This document shows, one piece after another, positions 1 to 7,259 of a stretch of DNA of 13,758 bases (its first letter is position 1; each line of letters starts with the position of its first letter). Under the pieces are notes generated by a model. It did no database searches. It saw only the letters and a program-made list of their open reading frames with translations, and had not been told where the DNA came from. Both the position numbers and the translations under genes were made by a program. The stretch is from Chloroflexota bacterium (lineage in GTDB: Bacteria; Chloroflexota; Anaerolineae; J102). The stretch spans positions 1 through 13,758 of the forward strand of contig JAADFV010000426.1 of assembly GCA_013152695.1 (NCBI GenBank). Direction: 5' to 3'.

Positions 1-516
1 GGCACCGGCCGTGCCTTCGGTAGAGCCCATGAAAACCTTGTCGGAATGCTCGATATGGGCCAAAAGCATGTGCAGATGCGCGGTTTCAGCCGGAACGTCA
101 CTGGGTTCCACAATCATGTGGCCGCTGATATCGATGCTCGTGAGGTCGTGTGCGAGCTTGGAAAGATTGTGGTAGTCCTCGAGGGTCGCTTCTCGTCGGC
201 CCTGCTCTAAATCGATGATGAAGGGAGCCCCGTAGCCGGGTGTAAATAGCGTTTGGCCTTCACCCAGGTGTACGTTGCGGGCGGGGTTTCGGGCCTGAAT
301 CTCGAAGTGAGACGGCATTGTTGCCAGGGCTTCCATGATCTGCCGTTCGTTGAAGTAGACACGGCTGCCTTCGCTCCTGAAACCGTGTGTTTTGAAGATG
401 TCCAGGGCGGCGGGGAGGGGAAATTCGATCCCCACCTCGGCCAGCAGTTTTAGACTGGTCTGATGAATGCGTTGGAGGTCACGATCCGATAAGGGAAGGA
501 GGGGGTTGGCAGGCAT
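1..516 (-). CDS. MttB-family (trimethylamine methyltransferase-like) protein E, partial, C-terminus beyond left edge
   Basis: The frame is open from an ATG at 516 to the window edge and gives 172 residues, about the first third of an MttB-family protein (usual length 470-500). It starts MPANPLLPLSDRDLQRIHQT and shows the family's N-terminal pattern: a helix ending LLAEVGIEF, a 'VYFNERQIMEAL' segment, a segment 'LFTPGYGAPFIID', then 'REATLEDYHNLSKLAHDL' and 'IDISGHMIVEP'. The equivalent segment in the four full paralogues reads FGxG (for example FGPGSDA), so this copy is divergent there. It lies 47 nt downstream of MttB D on the same strand and is probably the next gene of the operon. No clear Shine-Dalgarno motif precedes the ATG, and no other ATG or GTG lies in frame between the upstream stop and this start. 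Known for the family: methyl transfer from methylated amines to a corrinoid protein. The substrate is unknown. Confidence 0.85.
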   Translation of the reverse strand, partial: MPANPLLPLSDRDLQRIHQTSLKLLAEVGIEFPLPAALDIFKTHGFRSEGSRVYFNERQIMEALATMPSHFEIQARNPARNVHLGEGQTLFTPGYGAPFIIDLEQGRREATLEDYHNLSKLAHDLTSIDISGHMIVEPSDVPAETAHLHMLLAHIEHSDKVFMGSTEGTAGA

Positions 517-563
517 GCGCGGGGGTAGCGGTTTGGGGTAATTGTTAATGGTCGATGGGGAGG

Positions 564-1967
564 CTAGAGGGTCTCGAGATAGGCGTTGATGGCTGCGACT
601 TTGTCGGCAGCGAGGGGCGTCGGTTTATGCGTGTCAAGGATATCTTTGACCGCCTCTGTGAGGAGATCGGGGAGACTGGCATCCAGGCCCTGACCTCGTT
701 CCCAATAGGCAGGAGGCATCCATAGCGCCTCACGGAAGTGCTCGAATGTGTGTTCGTGCGAGGGGAAGTTGTCAACACCTGCATGCACGCGCGCAACATC
801 GTCGATAACATCGGCAGCCAAAGCTTGGGGGGAAAAATCAAGGGGTGCCAGGAGTTTGCGTCCTCGTTCGACCATGAGCCGGGTTAGCACCAACATGCGG
901 GGATCGTAAAGATAACCGCGTTTGAGGTAGCCCATGTCGTGGGCCAAGGTGGAGCGAGTTTGTAGGGCGAGGAGGATGCTTTCGTACGCTTCCATACCCG
1001 CCTGGACGTTGGGTTCTTCGGCATCGCTACCGCCGGCATAGCCCCAACTGGGCAGGCCGTAAAATTCACCCAGACCGGCGAAAATGGAGACGGTACGGCC
1101 CCATTCCGGGCCGCCGTAGCAGATGGCCGCGGTGCGCATGTCCATGGAAGAAGTGTTGGCACCACTGACGAGACGCGCTCGTTCATTTTTCAGGGTAGCA
1201 ACCACAAGTCCACCCAGGAATTCGGCATTGGCCTGAGTGACTGCACCTGTGATGGTGACGGGGGCAGTAGCACCACAGTTGGCACCGGCGGCAAAGAGGG
1301 TGGGGTACTCGTTTTCGGCCATGAACAGGAGCTTGGCCATGCCCTCCTCGTCGAAATGCAGAGGAGAGATCGGCTCGACATAGGCAACCAATGTGGGCCT
1401 GGCTCGTAGTTCTTCCTCACCCCCGGCAACGATCTCGGCAATGCGGTAAGTCTGGCGCATGTCGTCGAAACCGGCAGCCGTGACGACGGCCGGTCGGGAG
1501 GTATTCTGGATGAGCTGCGCATAGACAAGGGGATAGACATGTTCGTCCCGGGGCAGAGCCATGGTCATCATAAAGTCGAAGCCCACGGCGTCGGCGACGG
1601 TGACATTGGTGGCGACGTCATCCAGTACTGCTGGCCTGATTTCACCCGTGTGGATATCGCGAATCTCGAGAGCATCGGAGCCGGGGCCGAAGTAGGTGCG
1701 CCCGGCTTCGAGCAGGATGGAAGGCTCACCCTCACGGCTGAAGAGCTGGATGTGAGCGGAAGTGCGGCGGACTTTTTCTAGGGCCTCGTGTACGAGATGG
1801 GCGGGAATGAGAATGCGACCTTCGTCATCTTCGTGAGCACCGGCACTGAGCAAAAGGTCTTTTACTTCGGGATGATCGACTTTGACGCCGGTTCTACTGA
1901 GTACAGCCAACGAGGCAGCATGAAGTTGCGCTGCTTGTTTGGCAGAGAGAAGGGGGGTATAGTTCAT
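564..1967 (-). CDS. MttB-family methylamine:corrinoid methyltransferase D (non-pyrrolysine)
   Basis: A 467-residue protein of the MttB family, full length with no internal amber codon, so it is a non-pyrrolysine member like glycine betaine methyltransferase MtgB. Such enzymes move a methyl group from a quaternary amine to Co(I) of a corrinoid protein in the cytoplasm. Visible family marks: FGPGSDALEI near residue 93, YVEPISPL near 196, GATAPVTITG near 232, an MDMR segment near 275, AGGSDAEEPNVQAG near 311-324, LAHDMGYL further on, and a C-terminal HEHTFEHFREALW. Glycine 313 falls where the pyrrolysine-containing MttB is expected to carry Pyl (aligned by eye). This is the shortest and most divergent full copy: it has SDAEEPNVQAG where copies A and C have SDAK. 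The ATG at 1967 has no good Shine-Dalgarno site. A 142-nt gap with a strong hairpin separates it from MttB C upstream. The substrate cannot be read from the sequence. Confidence 0.93.
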   Translation of the reverse strand: MNYTPLLSAKQAAQLHAASLAVLSRTGVKVDHPEVKDLLLSAGAHEDDEGRILIPAHLVHEALEKVRRTSAHIQLFSREGEPSILLEAGRTYFGPGSDALEIRDIHTGEIRPAVLDDVATNVTVADAVGFDFMMTMALPRDEHVYPLVYAQLIQNTSRPAVVTAAGFDDMRQTYRIAEIVAGGEEELRARPTLVAYVEPISPLHFDEEGMAKLLFMAENEYPTLFAAGANCGATAPVTITGAVTQANAEFLGGLVVATLKNERARLVSGANTSSMDMRTAAICYGGPEWGRTVSIFAGLGEFYGLPSWGYAGGSDAEEPNVQAGMEAYESILLALQTRSTLAHDMGYLKRGYLYDPRMLVLTRLMVERGRKLLAPLDFSPQALAADVIDDVARVHAGVDNFPSHEHTFEHFREALWMPPAYWERGQGLDASLPDLLTEAVKDILDTHKPTPLAADKVAAINAYLETL

Positions 1968-2026
1968 GATGTGTCAACTCGCCGTGTTATGTGTGCGGCT
2001 GGGAGTGGGAGAGGGTAACGGCGTCA

Positions 2027-2077
2027 GGCGCATCCACGATGCCGGTGGTGCGTACTCACCGGCATCACGGATGCGCC
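2027..2077. repeat. 51-nt near-perfect inverted repeat (strong hairpin) in the intercistronic gap
   Basis: Two 21-nt arms, beginning GGCGCATCC and ending GGATGCGCC, pair around a 9-nt loop with only two adjacent mismatches (after 9 bp, before a further 10 bp). No T-run follows on either strand, so it does not look like an ordinary Rho-independent terminator. It sits in the largest gap of the operon (1968-2109), between MttB C and MttB D. It could be an mRNA-stabilising or attenuating hairpin, or a copy of a dispersed genomic palindromic repeat; the window holds only one copy. Confidence 0.85.
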
Positions 2078-2109
2078 GAAGCATTGTTGTGGTAAGGCGG
2101 AAGATGCGA

Positions 2110-3612
2110 CTACACAAACATGGACATGTCGAGCTCTTCGTCTTTGTGGCGGGCATCGGCCAGCTCGCACACCCGTCGCAGTTCTTTGTACATTGCCTCA
2201 TCCAGAATAGGCTCGGTTTCAGCTTCCAGGAGCTCGATTACGCGTTCGTGAACGCGTTGGCCATGCGTCTTGGCGCCATTGGCTTGCCAGTCTTCCCAAC
2301 CTTCACGGTTGATGAGTTTGGGCTGCCAGATTTCTTCTTTGAAGCGGGTAAAGGTGTGATCGTGCTCGAGGAAATGACCACCGGGTCCGATTTCTGCGAT
2401 GACGTCGAGGGCTTTAGTACTGTCGTTGACGGGAATGCCGCGCAGGATGCGTTTGACCATGTCGATGATCTCATCGGCGGCAACCATCATCTCCGGCGAG
2501 CTGGTAAGGCCCTGTTCGAGATAGCCGACATCGTGGATCATGTTGCCGCCGGTGAGAGCGGCCGTAGCAATGTTGATCGTGGCCTCCATGGCGGCTTGTT
2601 CGTCGTAAAGTTTGGCATCGGAACAGCCAGCCGTTTCGTACATGGGCACGCCCAGCCATTTCGTGATCTGGGTGTAGGCGGCGCTGAGTAAGGCCATCTC
2701 CGGGGAGCCGTAGCTGTAGACGGTGGTGAGCATGTCCATGTTGGACATCAGGCCGCCGATGATGAGCTGGGCGCCGGGCCGTCGTAACTGGCTGAGGACG
2801 ATGCCGAACAGGCTTTCTGTGAGGGCCTGGACGGCCGTGCCTGCCAGGGTGGTGGGAGCAGTGGCTCCGGCCAGAGGACAAGGGGTGTAGACAAAGGGAA
2901 TGTAGTTGTCGGTGGCAAAGAGGAGTTTCTGCACGACCTCTTGCGAGTGGCTCAGGGGTGAAACCGGCTCGATGTAAAGGGAGAAGATTGGCCCTTTCTT
3001 CCATTCCTCTTTCCCACCCACACGAATGTAGGCCATCTCCAACTGATCCCGAACGCCTTCGAGATCGACAGCAGTGATATTGATCGGTTTCGTGGTTTCT
3101 TCCAGCATGGCCAGATATTGCCAGCGATCGTAGGTACCGACGGCCGTATCTTGCACGATGCCCAATGACATGTGGAAGTCGATGTTGGGCAGGGCCTGCG
3201 CCAGCTTGGCAAAGTTTTTGACGTCTTTGTAGGTGGCGCGGCGCCGTTGTTGGGTGTAGGGATCGATGGTGTAGGGCGTGTCGGAACCAGCGCCAAAATA
3301 GATCTGGTTCTTGTAGAGCTCCATGCGATATTTGCGATCGGGGCCTACCACCGTGACTTTACGAGGGAGGGTAGCCAGGGCTTTGTCGACCATCCAGGGG
3401 GGAATTTTGACGAGGGCACTGTCTTCCTGCACATCTTCGACGATGGCGCCACCGGCGTGGGCGACATCGACACCTTCTTTTTCATAAACACGTACACCGG
3501 TTTCGTAAAGTACCCGCAGGGCCGAGAAGTAAATCGCTTCGATCTCCTCTTCGGTGAGTACTTCGAACACAGGTGAGGCGTGAACATAATAGTTGTTGCG
3601 TTTGACTTGCAT
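2110..3612 (-). CDS. MttB-family methylamine:corrinoid methyltransferase C (non-pyrrolysine)
   Basis: A 500-residue protein, full family length, with no in-frame amber codon. Family marks in order: YFGAGSDTPYTID near 105-117, LPNIDFHMSLG near 141, YIEPVSPL at 213-220, CPLAGATAPTTLAG near 245, SNMDM near 290, ETAGCSDAKLYDEQA near 326-340, MIHDVGYLEQGLT near 358-370, and HDHTFTRFKEEIWQPKL near 417-433. Cys330 occupies the site expected for Pyl in trimethylamine MttB (aligned by eye). The first ATG at 3612 is preceded by AGGAGA about 10 nt upstream. The gene follows DUF1638 by 61 nt and is the third MttB copy of the operon. It probably methylates the corrinoid proteins encoded at 4396-5037 or 6574-7215, using a quaternary or tertiary amine. 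Family membership is certain from these motifs; the substrate is not. Confidence 0.95.
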   Translation of the reverse strand: MQVKRNNYYVHASPVFEVLTEEEIEAIYFSALRVLYETGVRVYEKEGVDVAHAGGAIVEDVQEDSALVKIPPWMVDKALATLPRKVTVVGPDRKYRMELYKNQIYFGAGSDTPYTIDPYTQQRRRATYKDVKNFAKLAQALPNIDFHMSLGIVQDTAVGTYDRWQYLAMLEETTKPINITAVDLEGVRDQLEMAYIRVGGKEEWKKGPIFSLYIEPVSPLSHSQEVVQKLLFATDNYIPFVYTPCPLAGATAPTTLAGTAVQALTESLFGIVLSQLRRPGAQLIIGGLMSNMDMLTTVYSYGSPEMALLSAAYTQITKWLGVPMYETAGCSDAKLYDEQAAMEATINIATAALTGGNMIHDVGYLEQGLTSSPEMMVAADEIIDMVKRILRGIPVNDSTKALDVIAEIGPGGHFLEHDHTFTRFKEEIWQPKLINREGWEDWQANGAKTHGQRVHERVIELLEAETEPILDEAMYKELRRVCELADARHKDEELDMSMFV

Positions 3613-3673
3613 GGGGGTTCATCTCCTATGGGAGAAGGAGCGCACAGAACGTCGCTCCGCTTGTTGATGGCTA

Positions 3674-4375
3674 TCAGGGCATGAATTGGTCTAACCGGAT
3701 TTCGCCGCCCGGAGGAATAATGACGAATTCGCTGTCTGCTTTTTCCAGGTCTTGTGCTACCTGAACCAGCTTTTGGATGAACTGATCCGAGCCCAGGATT
3801 TCTTCGTAGCGCATGTTCCAGCGCTGGCAGAACTGAGCTACCGCCTCTGCTTGAGAACGATAGTGCTCGAGGTCGTCGCGGCTGTGAGCCACCAACACCA
3901 GCCGCTTGTAGTGCTGATATTGCTGGTCGAGAAGCCACAAGGCATCCTCTTCACCATATTTTTCACGGTATTCTTCGTATTCCTTCAGAGGATGACTGCC
4001 TGATTCCAGCCAACCTTTGCTCAACCAATAAGTACCTGGTTCTGCCTCGAATTCCTGGTAGTAGCGTTGACGAGAACCTAAAAGCATGGTGATGCAGTCA
4101 TCGGCCCGGGGCACGAGGAGGGTATGGTGCCGGGCCTGGATACCGGTAATGCCGTTACCACAGAGACCATAACCTAAAATCACAAGGCTAGGCGTCTCGA
4201 TTTCGTCGAGCAGGCGCTGCACCGAGGCGACGATCTTGTTCGGCGTTCGGTGGAGCCCATAATCGAGATAAGTCACCTGGCTTACGAGGTCAGGCGGCAA
4301 GGCTCGGGCCAGCATTTCCTCGAAGACCTGGCAGGCAATGACGACGATAGGTCTTTTTTCAGACATGGAATTCAT
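3674..4375 (-). CDS. DUF1638 protein associated with corrinoid methyltransferases
   Basis: A 233-residue protein that I recognise as DUF1638. It opens with a Rossmann-like strand and turn holding a cysteine (RPIVVIACQVFEEML), then LVILGYGLCGNG near residues 68-79, PRADDCITMLLGSR near 89-102, and a characteristic GTYWLSKGWLESG stretch. Three cysteines lie in these conserved-looking segments. There is no signal peptide or membrane segment, so it should be cytoplasmic. Its biochemical role is not established to my knowledge, but the family is often encoded beside MttB-type methyltransferases and corrinoid proteins, as here (20 nt after corrinoid protein 2, 61 nt before MttB C). An accessory role in corrinoid handling or methyl transfer is inference only. 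The first ATG (4375) has GGAG only 3 nt upstream; a second in-frame ATG three codons later (4366) is better spaced for that site and may be the true start. Confidence 0.85.
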   Translation of the reverse strand: MNSMSEKRPIVVIACQVFEEMLARALPPDLVSQVTYLDYGLHRTPNKIVASVQRLLDEIETPSLVILGYGLCGNGITGIQARHHTLLVPRADDCITMLLGSRQRYYQEFEAEPGTYWLSKGWLESGSHPLKEYEEYREKYGEEDALWLLDQQYQHYKRLVLVAHSRDDLEHYRSQAEAVAQFCQRWNMRYEEILGSDQFIQKLVQVAQDLEKADSEFVIIPPGGEIRLDQFMP

Positions 4376-4395
4376 TCTCTCCGAGGCGGAATCTG

Positions 4396-5037
4396 TTAGT
4401 TGCCGCTCACCAGGCTTTTGCAGAGTTCGACAGCAGAGGGAGCGTTCGATCCATAACCATCAGCGGTAATACGTTCGGCGAATTCGGCATCGACGGGAGC
4501 GCCGCCGACGATGATTTTGACTTTGTCGCGCAGGCCTGCTTCTTCGATGGCGCGAATCGTATGTCCCATGGCGCGCATGGTGGTAGTGAGCATGGCCGAC
4601 ATGCCCACGATATCGGGTTGATATTCTTTAATGGCCTCGATGAACTTTTCGGGTGGGGCGTTGAAGCCGATATCGATGACTTCAAAACCAGCACCTTCGG
4701 CCATCATGCCCACCAGATTTTTGCCGATGTCATGCAAATCACCCTTGACTGTGCCCAGGACGATCTTGCCGATCAGTTGCGTACCGGCAGCGACCAGCAG
4801 GGGCCGTAGAACCTCGAGCCCGGCTGACATGGCATCGGCCGACATGAGGACTTCGGGCACGAACATGTCGCCACGGCGGAAGCGAATACCGACTTCGTCC
4901 ATGCCGGGAACCAGCCCGTTGTCGAGGATGTCTTTGGGCTCCAAGCCTTTATCGAGCGCGCGGTGCACAAGCTTGGGGATGCGATCGGCATCACCTTCGA
5001 TTATGGCGGTGGATAATCTTTCATAGAGACTGCTCAT
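4396..5037 (-). CDS. Corrinoid (B12-binding) methyl-carrier protein 2, MtbC/MttC/MtgC type
   Basis: A 213-residue two-domain corrinoid protein. Residues 1-85 form the helical cap (NGLVPGMDEVG at 40-50, FVPEVLMSADAM at 59-70). Residues 90-213 form the Rossmann-type B12 domain with the base-off/His-on signature DLHDIG at 100-105, where His102 is the expected lower cobalt ligand, and a VGGAPV segment towards the C-terminus. It carries the methyl group as methyl-Co(III) between MttB-type enzymes and the MtrH-like enzyme. GGAG lies 7 nt before the ATG. It is encoded 36 nt after MttB B and 20 nt before DUF1638. It aligns without gaps to corrinoid protein 1 and shares a run of 29 identical residues (91-119) covering the B12 motif, while differing in the cap and C-terminus. 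Family assignment is firm; the specific partner MttB is not known. Confidence 0.96.
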   Translation of the reverse strand: MSSLYERLSTAIIEGDADRIPKLVHRALDKGLEPKDILDNGLVPGMDEVGIRFRRGDMFVPEVLMSADAMSAGLEVLRPLLVAAGTQLIGKIVLGTVKGDLHDIGKNLVGMMAEGAGFEVIDIGFNAPPEKFIEAIKEYQPDIVGMSAMLTTTMRAMGHTIRAIEEAGLRDKVKIIVGGAPVDAEFAERITADGYGSNAPSAVELCKSLVSGN

Positions 5038-5073
5038 AGATCTTCTCCATCAATATGAGTTGAGATGCAGACT

Positions 5074-6537
5074 TTAGCCGTTATTGCGGACACGCTCTTC
5101 GGCTTCTGCCAGGACTTGCTCGATAACTTGTTCGGTTTCTGGTTTGATGGGGGCAGGCTGGTGGGTGGCGAGGATGTCATGCGTGTAGGCGATGACGCGA
5201 TCACGCATACGGCTACTGCCCATCATTTCCCATTCTTCGTAGTTGCGTCGATCCATCAGCTTGGGATACCAGAATTCCTTCTTGTAATGGCGGCGTGTGT
5301 GTTGTTCTCGCAGGTAATGGCCATTGGGGCCGACGTTGTGGATGACTTCCACGGCGAGAGTATCATCATTGACTTCGATCCCGCGGGTGATGCGACGGGA
5401 GTAGCCGATGGCTTCGTTCATCATCACTGTTTGGAAGATGGAACCGGTCAAGCCACTTTCGGTATAGCCCACATCATGGCAGAGGTCACCGGCCGTTAGG
5501 GCCGAGAAGAAGACGGAGAGGGAGCCTTCGATGGCGGCCTGCTCATCCAGGGTCTTGGAATCGGTGCAGCCGCCGGTTTGCCACAAAGGCAGGCCGACAA
5601 AGTGTGCCAATTCTGTGATACCGGCCATCATCAAGGAAAGTTCGGGGGCGCCGTAAGCCAAGATCATGTCGCGCATGTCCATGACGGAGAGAACGCCGCC
5701 CATGAAGAAGGGAGTACCGGGGCGCACATGTTGGGCGATGACCAGGCCCATCCACGATTCGGCCGCGGCCTGGATGATGATGCCTGCCGGCGTGATGGGA
5801 GCGGTGCCACCGGCGAGGGGGCAAGGCGTGAAGATGACGGGTACACGGTGCCGGGCCGCAAACAGGAGTTTGTTCAGGGCTTCTTCCGTGCTAACGAGGG
5901 GAGAGAGAGGCTCGCAGTAGTGGACGTAGTTGGGGCGGAGTTCGAAGGCCTCTTGTCCCCCTGCTTCGGCTACAGCAATGCGATGAATGTCTTCCGCATC
6001 ATCTTTATCGAACGACCAGGCCACAATGGGTTTGCTGGTATTGGGGAACATGGTGGCAAATTCGTAGCTGGCCGCCAAATCGGGATGCACATCGCTTACG
6101 GTGCCCAGCGACTCCACAAAGTCGATGTTGGGGAGAGCATCGCACACTTTGGCAACGATAGCAGCGTCATTGCGCACGTAAGGTCGCCGTTCGAGGGTGT
6201 CGATGTCGATAAAGTTTGGGGGGGTGGGGCCAGGACCGAAGTGAGCCCGGCCGGGGCCAATGTGGATGTCGTTGGCAGGGTTGCCATCACGGGCAAAAAT
6301 AGTGAAACTGCGGGGGGCTTTGTTGAGGGCATCTTTGACGAGGTAGGCAGGAATGCGAACCATCAGGCCATCGACCCAGGCCCCGGCTTGTTTGAGAATG
6401 GCTCTCGCTTCTTCATGATGCACTTCTAAACCGGTGTACTCCAGGATGTGAAGGGCACCGTCGAACAGCTCCTGGAGCTGATCATTTGATAGCAATTGAA
6501 AGCGAGTGCCGCTGTGAACTCGGTAATTGGCTCTCAT
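5074..6537 (-). CDS. MttB-family methylamine:corrinoid methyltransferase B (non-pyrrolysine)
   Basis: A 487-residue MttB-family protein without an internal amber codon. Marks in order: FGPGPTPPNFIDID near 100-113 (proline-rich where copies A, C and D have GSD), LPNIDFVESLG near 135, YCEPLSPL at 207-214, CPLAGGTAPITPAG near 239-252, MDMRDM near 286, QTGGCTDSKTLDEQA at 320-334, LCHDVGYTESGLTG, and EQHTRRHYKKEFWYPKL towards the C-terminus. Cys324 is at the presumed Pyl-equivalent site, as in copy C. GGAGG lies 6 nt before the ATG at 6537. The gene is flanked 36 nt on each side by the two corrinoid-protein genes, so it may use either. Copies B and C resemble each other most closely by eye, suggesting related substrates; this is inference. 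Confidence 0.95.
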   Translation of the reverse strand: MRANYRVHSGTRFQLLSNDQLQELFDGALHILEYTGLEVHHEEARAILKQAGAWVDGLMVRIPAYLVKDALNKAPRSFTIFARDGNPANDIHIGPGRAHFGPGPTPPNFIDIDTLERRPYVRNDAAIVAKVCDALPNIDFVESLGTVSDVHPDLAASYEFATMFPNTSKPIVAWSFDKDDAEDIHRIAVAEAGGQEAFELRPNYVHYCEPLSPLVSTEEALNKLLFAARHRVPVIFTPCPLAGGTAPITPAGIIIQAAAESWMGLVIAQHVRPGTPFFMGGVLSVMDMRDMILAYGAPELSLMMAGITELAHFVGLPLWQTGGCTDSKTLDEQAAIEGSLSVFFSALTAGDLCHDVGYTESGLTGSIFQTVMMNEAIGYSRRITRGIEVNDDTLAVEVIHNVGPNGHYLREQHTRRHYKKEFWYPKLMDRRNYEEWEMMGSSRMRDRVIAYTHDILATHQPAPIKPETEQVIEQVLAEAEERVRNNG

Positions 6538-6573
6538 AGCTTTCCTCCGGAAAGGAGTGGGGGGTGGAATCGT

Positions 6574-7215
6574 TTAGTCAGCACCGACGAATTTTTTGGC
6601 CAGTTCGACCGCGGAAGAGGCGTTCGAGGCGTAGCCATCAGCGCCGATCTTGTTGGCAAAATCCTGGGTGACGGGGGCCCCGCCGATCATGACTTTGACG
6701 CGATCGCGTACACCTGCTTCTTCCAGGGCTTTGATGGTATGTTCCATCGAACGCATGGTGGTGGTGAGCAGGGCTGACATACCAACAATGTCGGGCTCGT
6801 ATTCTTTGACAGCTTTGACAAAGTCCTCGGGCGGGATATTTTTACCCAGGTCTTTGATCTCGAAGCCGGCACCTTCGGCCATCATTCCCACCAGATTCTT
6901 ACCGATGTCATGCAGGTCACCTTTGACCGTGCCGAGCACAATCTTTCCCACCATCTGCACGTTGCCTTCAACCAGCAAGGGGCGTAAGATGTCCATCGCC
7001 GTTTGCATGGCGCGGGCAGAGCGTAAAACTTCTGGGACAAACATACGACCGGCCCGGAATTCGACGCCAACATAGTCCATACCGGGCATGAGGCCTTCGT
7101 TGAGGATGGTCTCGGCGTTGAGGCCATCGTCTAGAGCGTCATCGGTCAGGTCGCCAATTGATTTGACATCGCCGTCGATCACGGCCTGCGAAATCGAGGA
7201 TAAAATGTCACTCAT
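6574..7215 (-). CDS. Corrinoid (B12-binding) methyl-carrier protein 1, MtbC/MttC/MtgC type
   Basis: A 213-residue corrinoid protein counted from the ATG at 7215, chosen because GGAGG (7224-7228) lies 8 nt upstream and because this start matches the length of corrinoid protein 2. An upstream in-frame TTG at 7230 overlaps that ribosome site and is unlikely. The helical cap (residues 1-85, NEGLMPGMDYVG near 39-50) is followed by the B12 domain with DLHDIG at 100-105 (His102 presumed cobalt ligand) and MIGGAPV at 177-182. It lies directly after the MtrH-like gene (44 nt) and before MttB B (36 nt). MttB A, the MtrH-like enzyme and this protein together form a complete demethylation set resembling MtgB-MtgA-MtgC. 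No key residue is missing. Substrate amine not determinable. Confidence 0.96.
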   Translation of the reverse strand: MSDILSSISQAVIDGDVKSIGDLTDDALDDGLNAETILNEGLMPGMDYVGVEFRAGRMFVPEVLRSARAMQTAMDILRPLLVEGNVQMVGKIVLGTVKGDLHDIGKNLVGMMAEGAGFEIKDLGKNIPPEDFVKAVKEYEPDIVGMSALLTTTMRSMEHTIKALEEAGVRDRVKVMIGGAPVTQDFANKIGADGYASNASSAVELAKKFVGAD

Positions 7216-7223
7216 GTCGTGTT

Positions 7224-7228
7224 CCTCC
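7224..7228 (-). promoter_or_regulatory. Ribosome binding site that fixes the start of corrinoid protein 1
   Basis: GGAGG on the minus strand, 8 nt before the ATG at 7215. It lies just inside the alternative TTG start at 7230 and therefore argues against that start. Confidence 0.8.
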
Positions 7229-7259
7229 AAAATTTGAGAAAAGGTTGGGCTGAGGAGTG

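Noticed and set aside
1972..1977. TTGACA on the minus strand just before MttB D, as a promoter -35 box
   Set aside because: It ends only 4 nt before the ATG, leaving no room for a -10 box and start site upstream of the gene.
1966..2691. Plus-strand open frame of 241 residues covering the 142-nt gap and the end of MttB C
   Set aside because: Mostly antisense to MttB C; composition is that of a shadow frame and it crosses the palindrome.
5578..6429. Long plus-strand open frame (283 residues) opposite MttB B
   Set aside because: It is antisense to a full, motif-bearing gene, has no recognisable domain, and long antisense frames are expected in GC-rich coding DNA.
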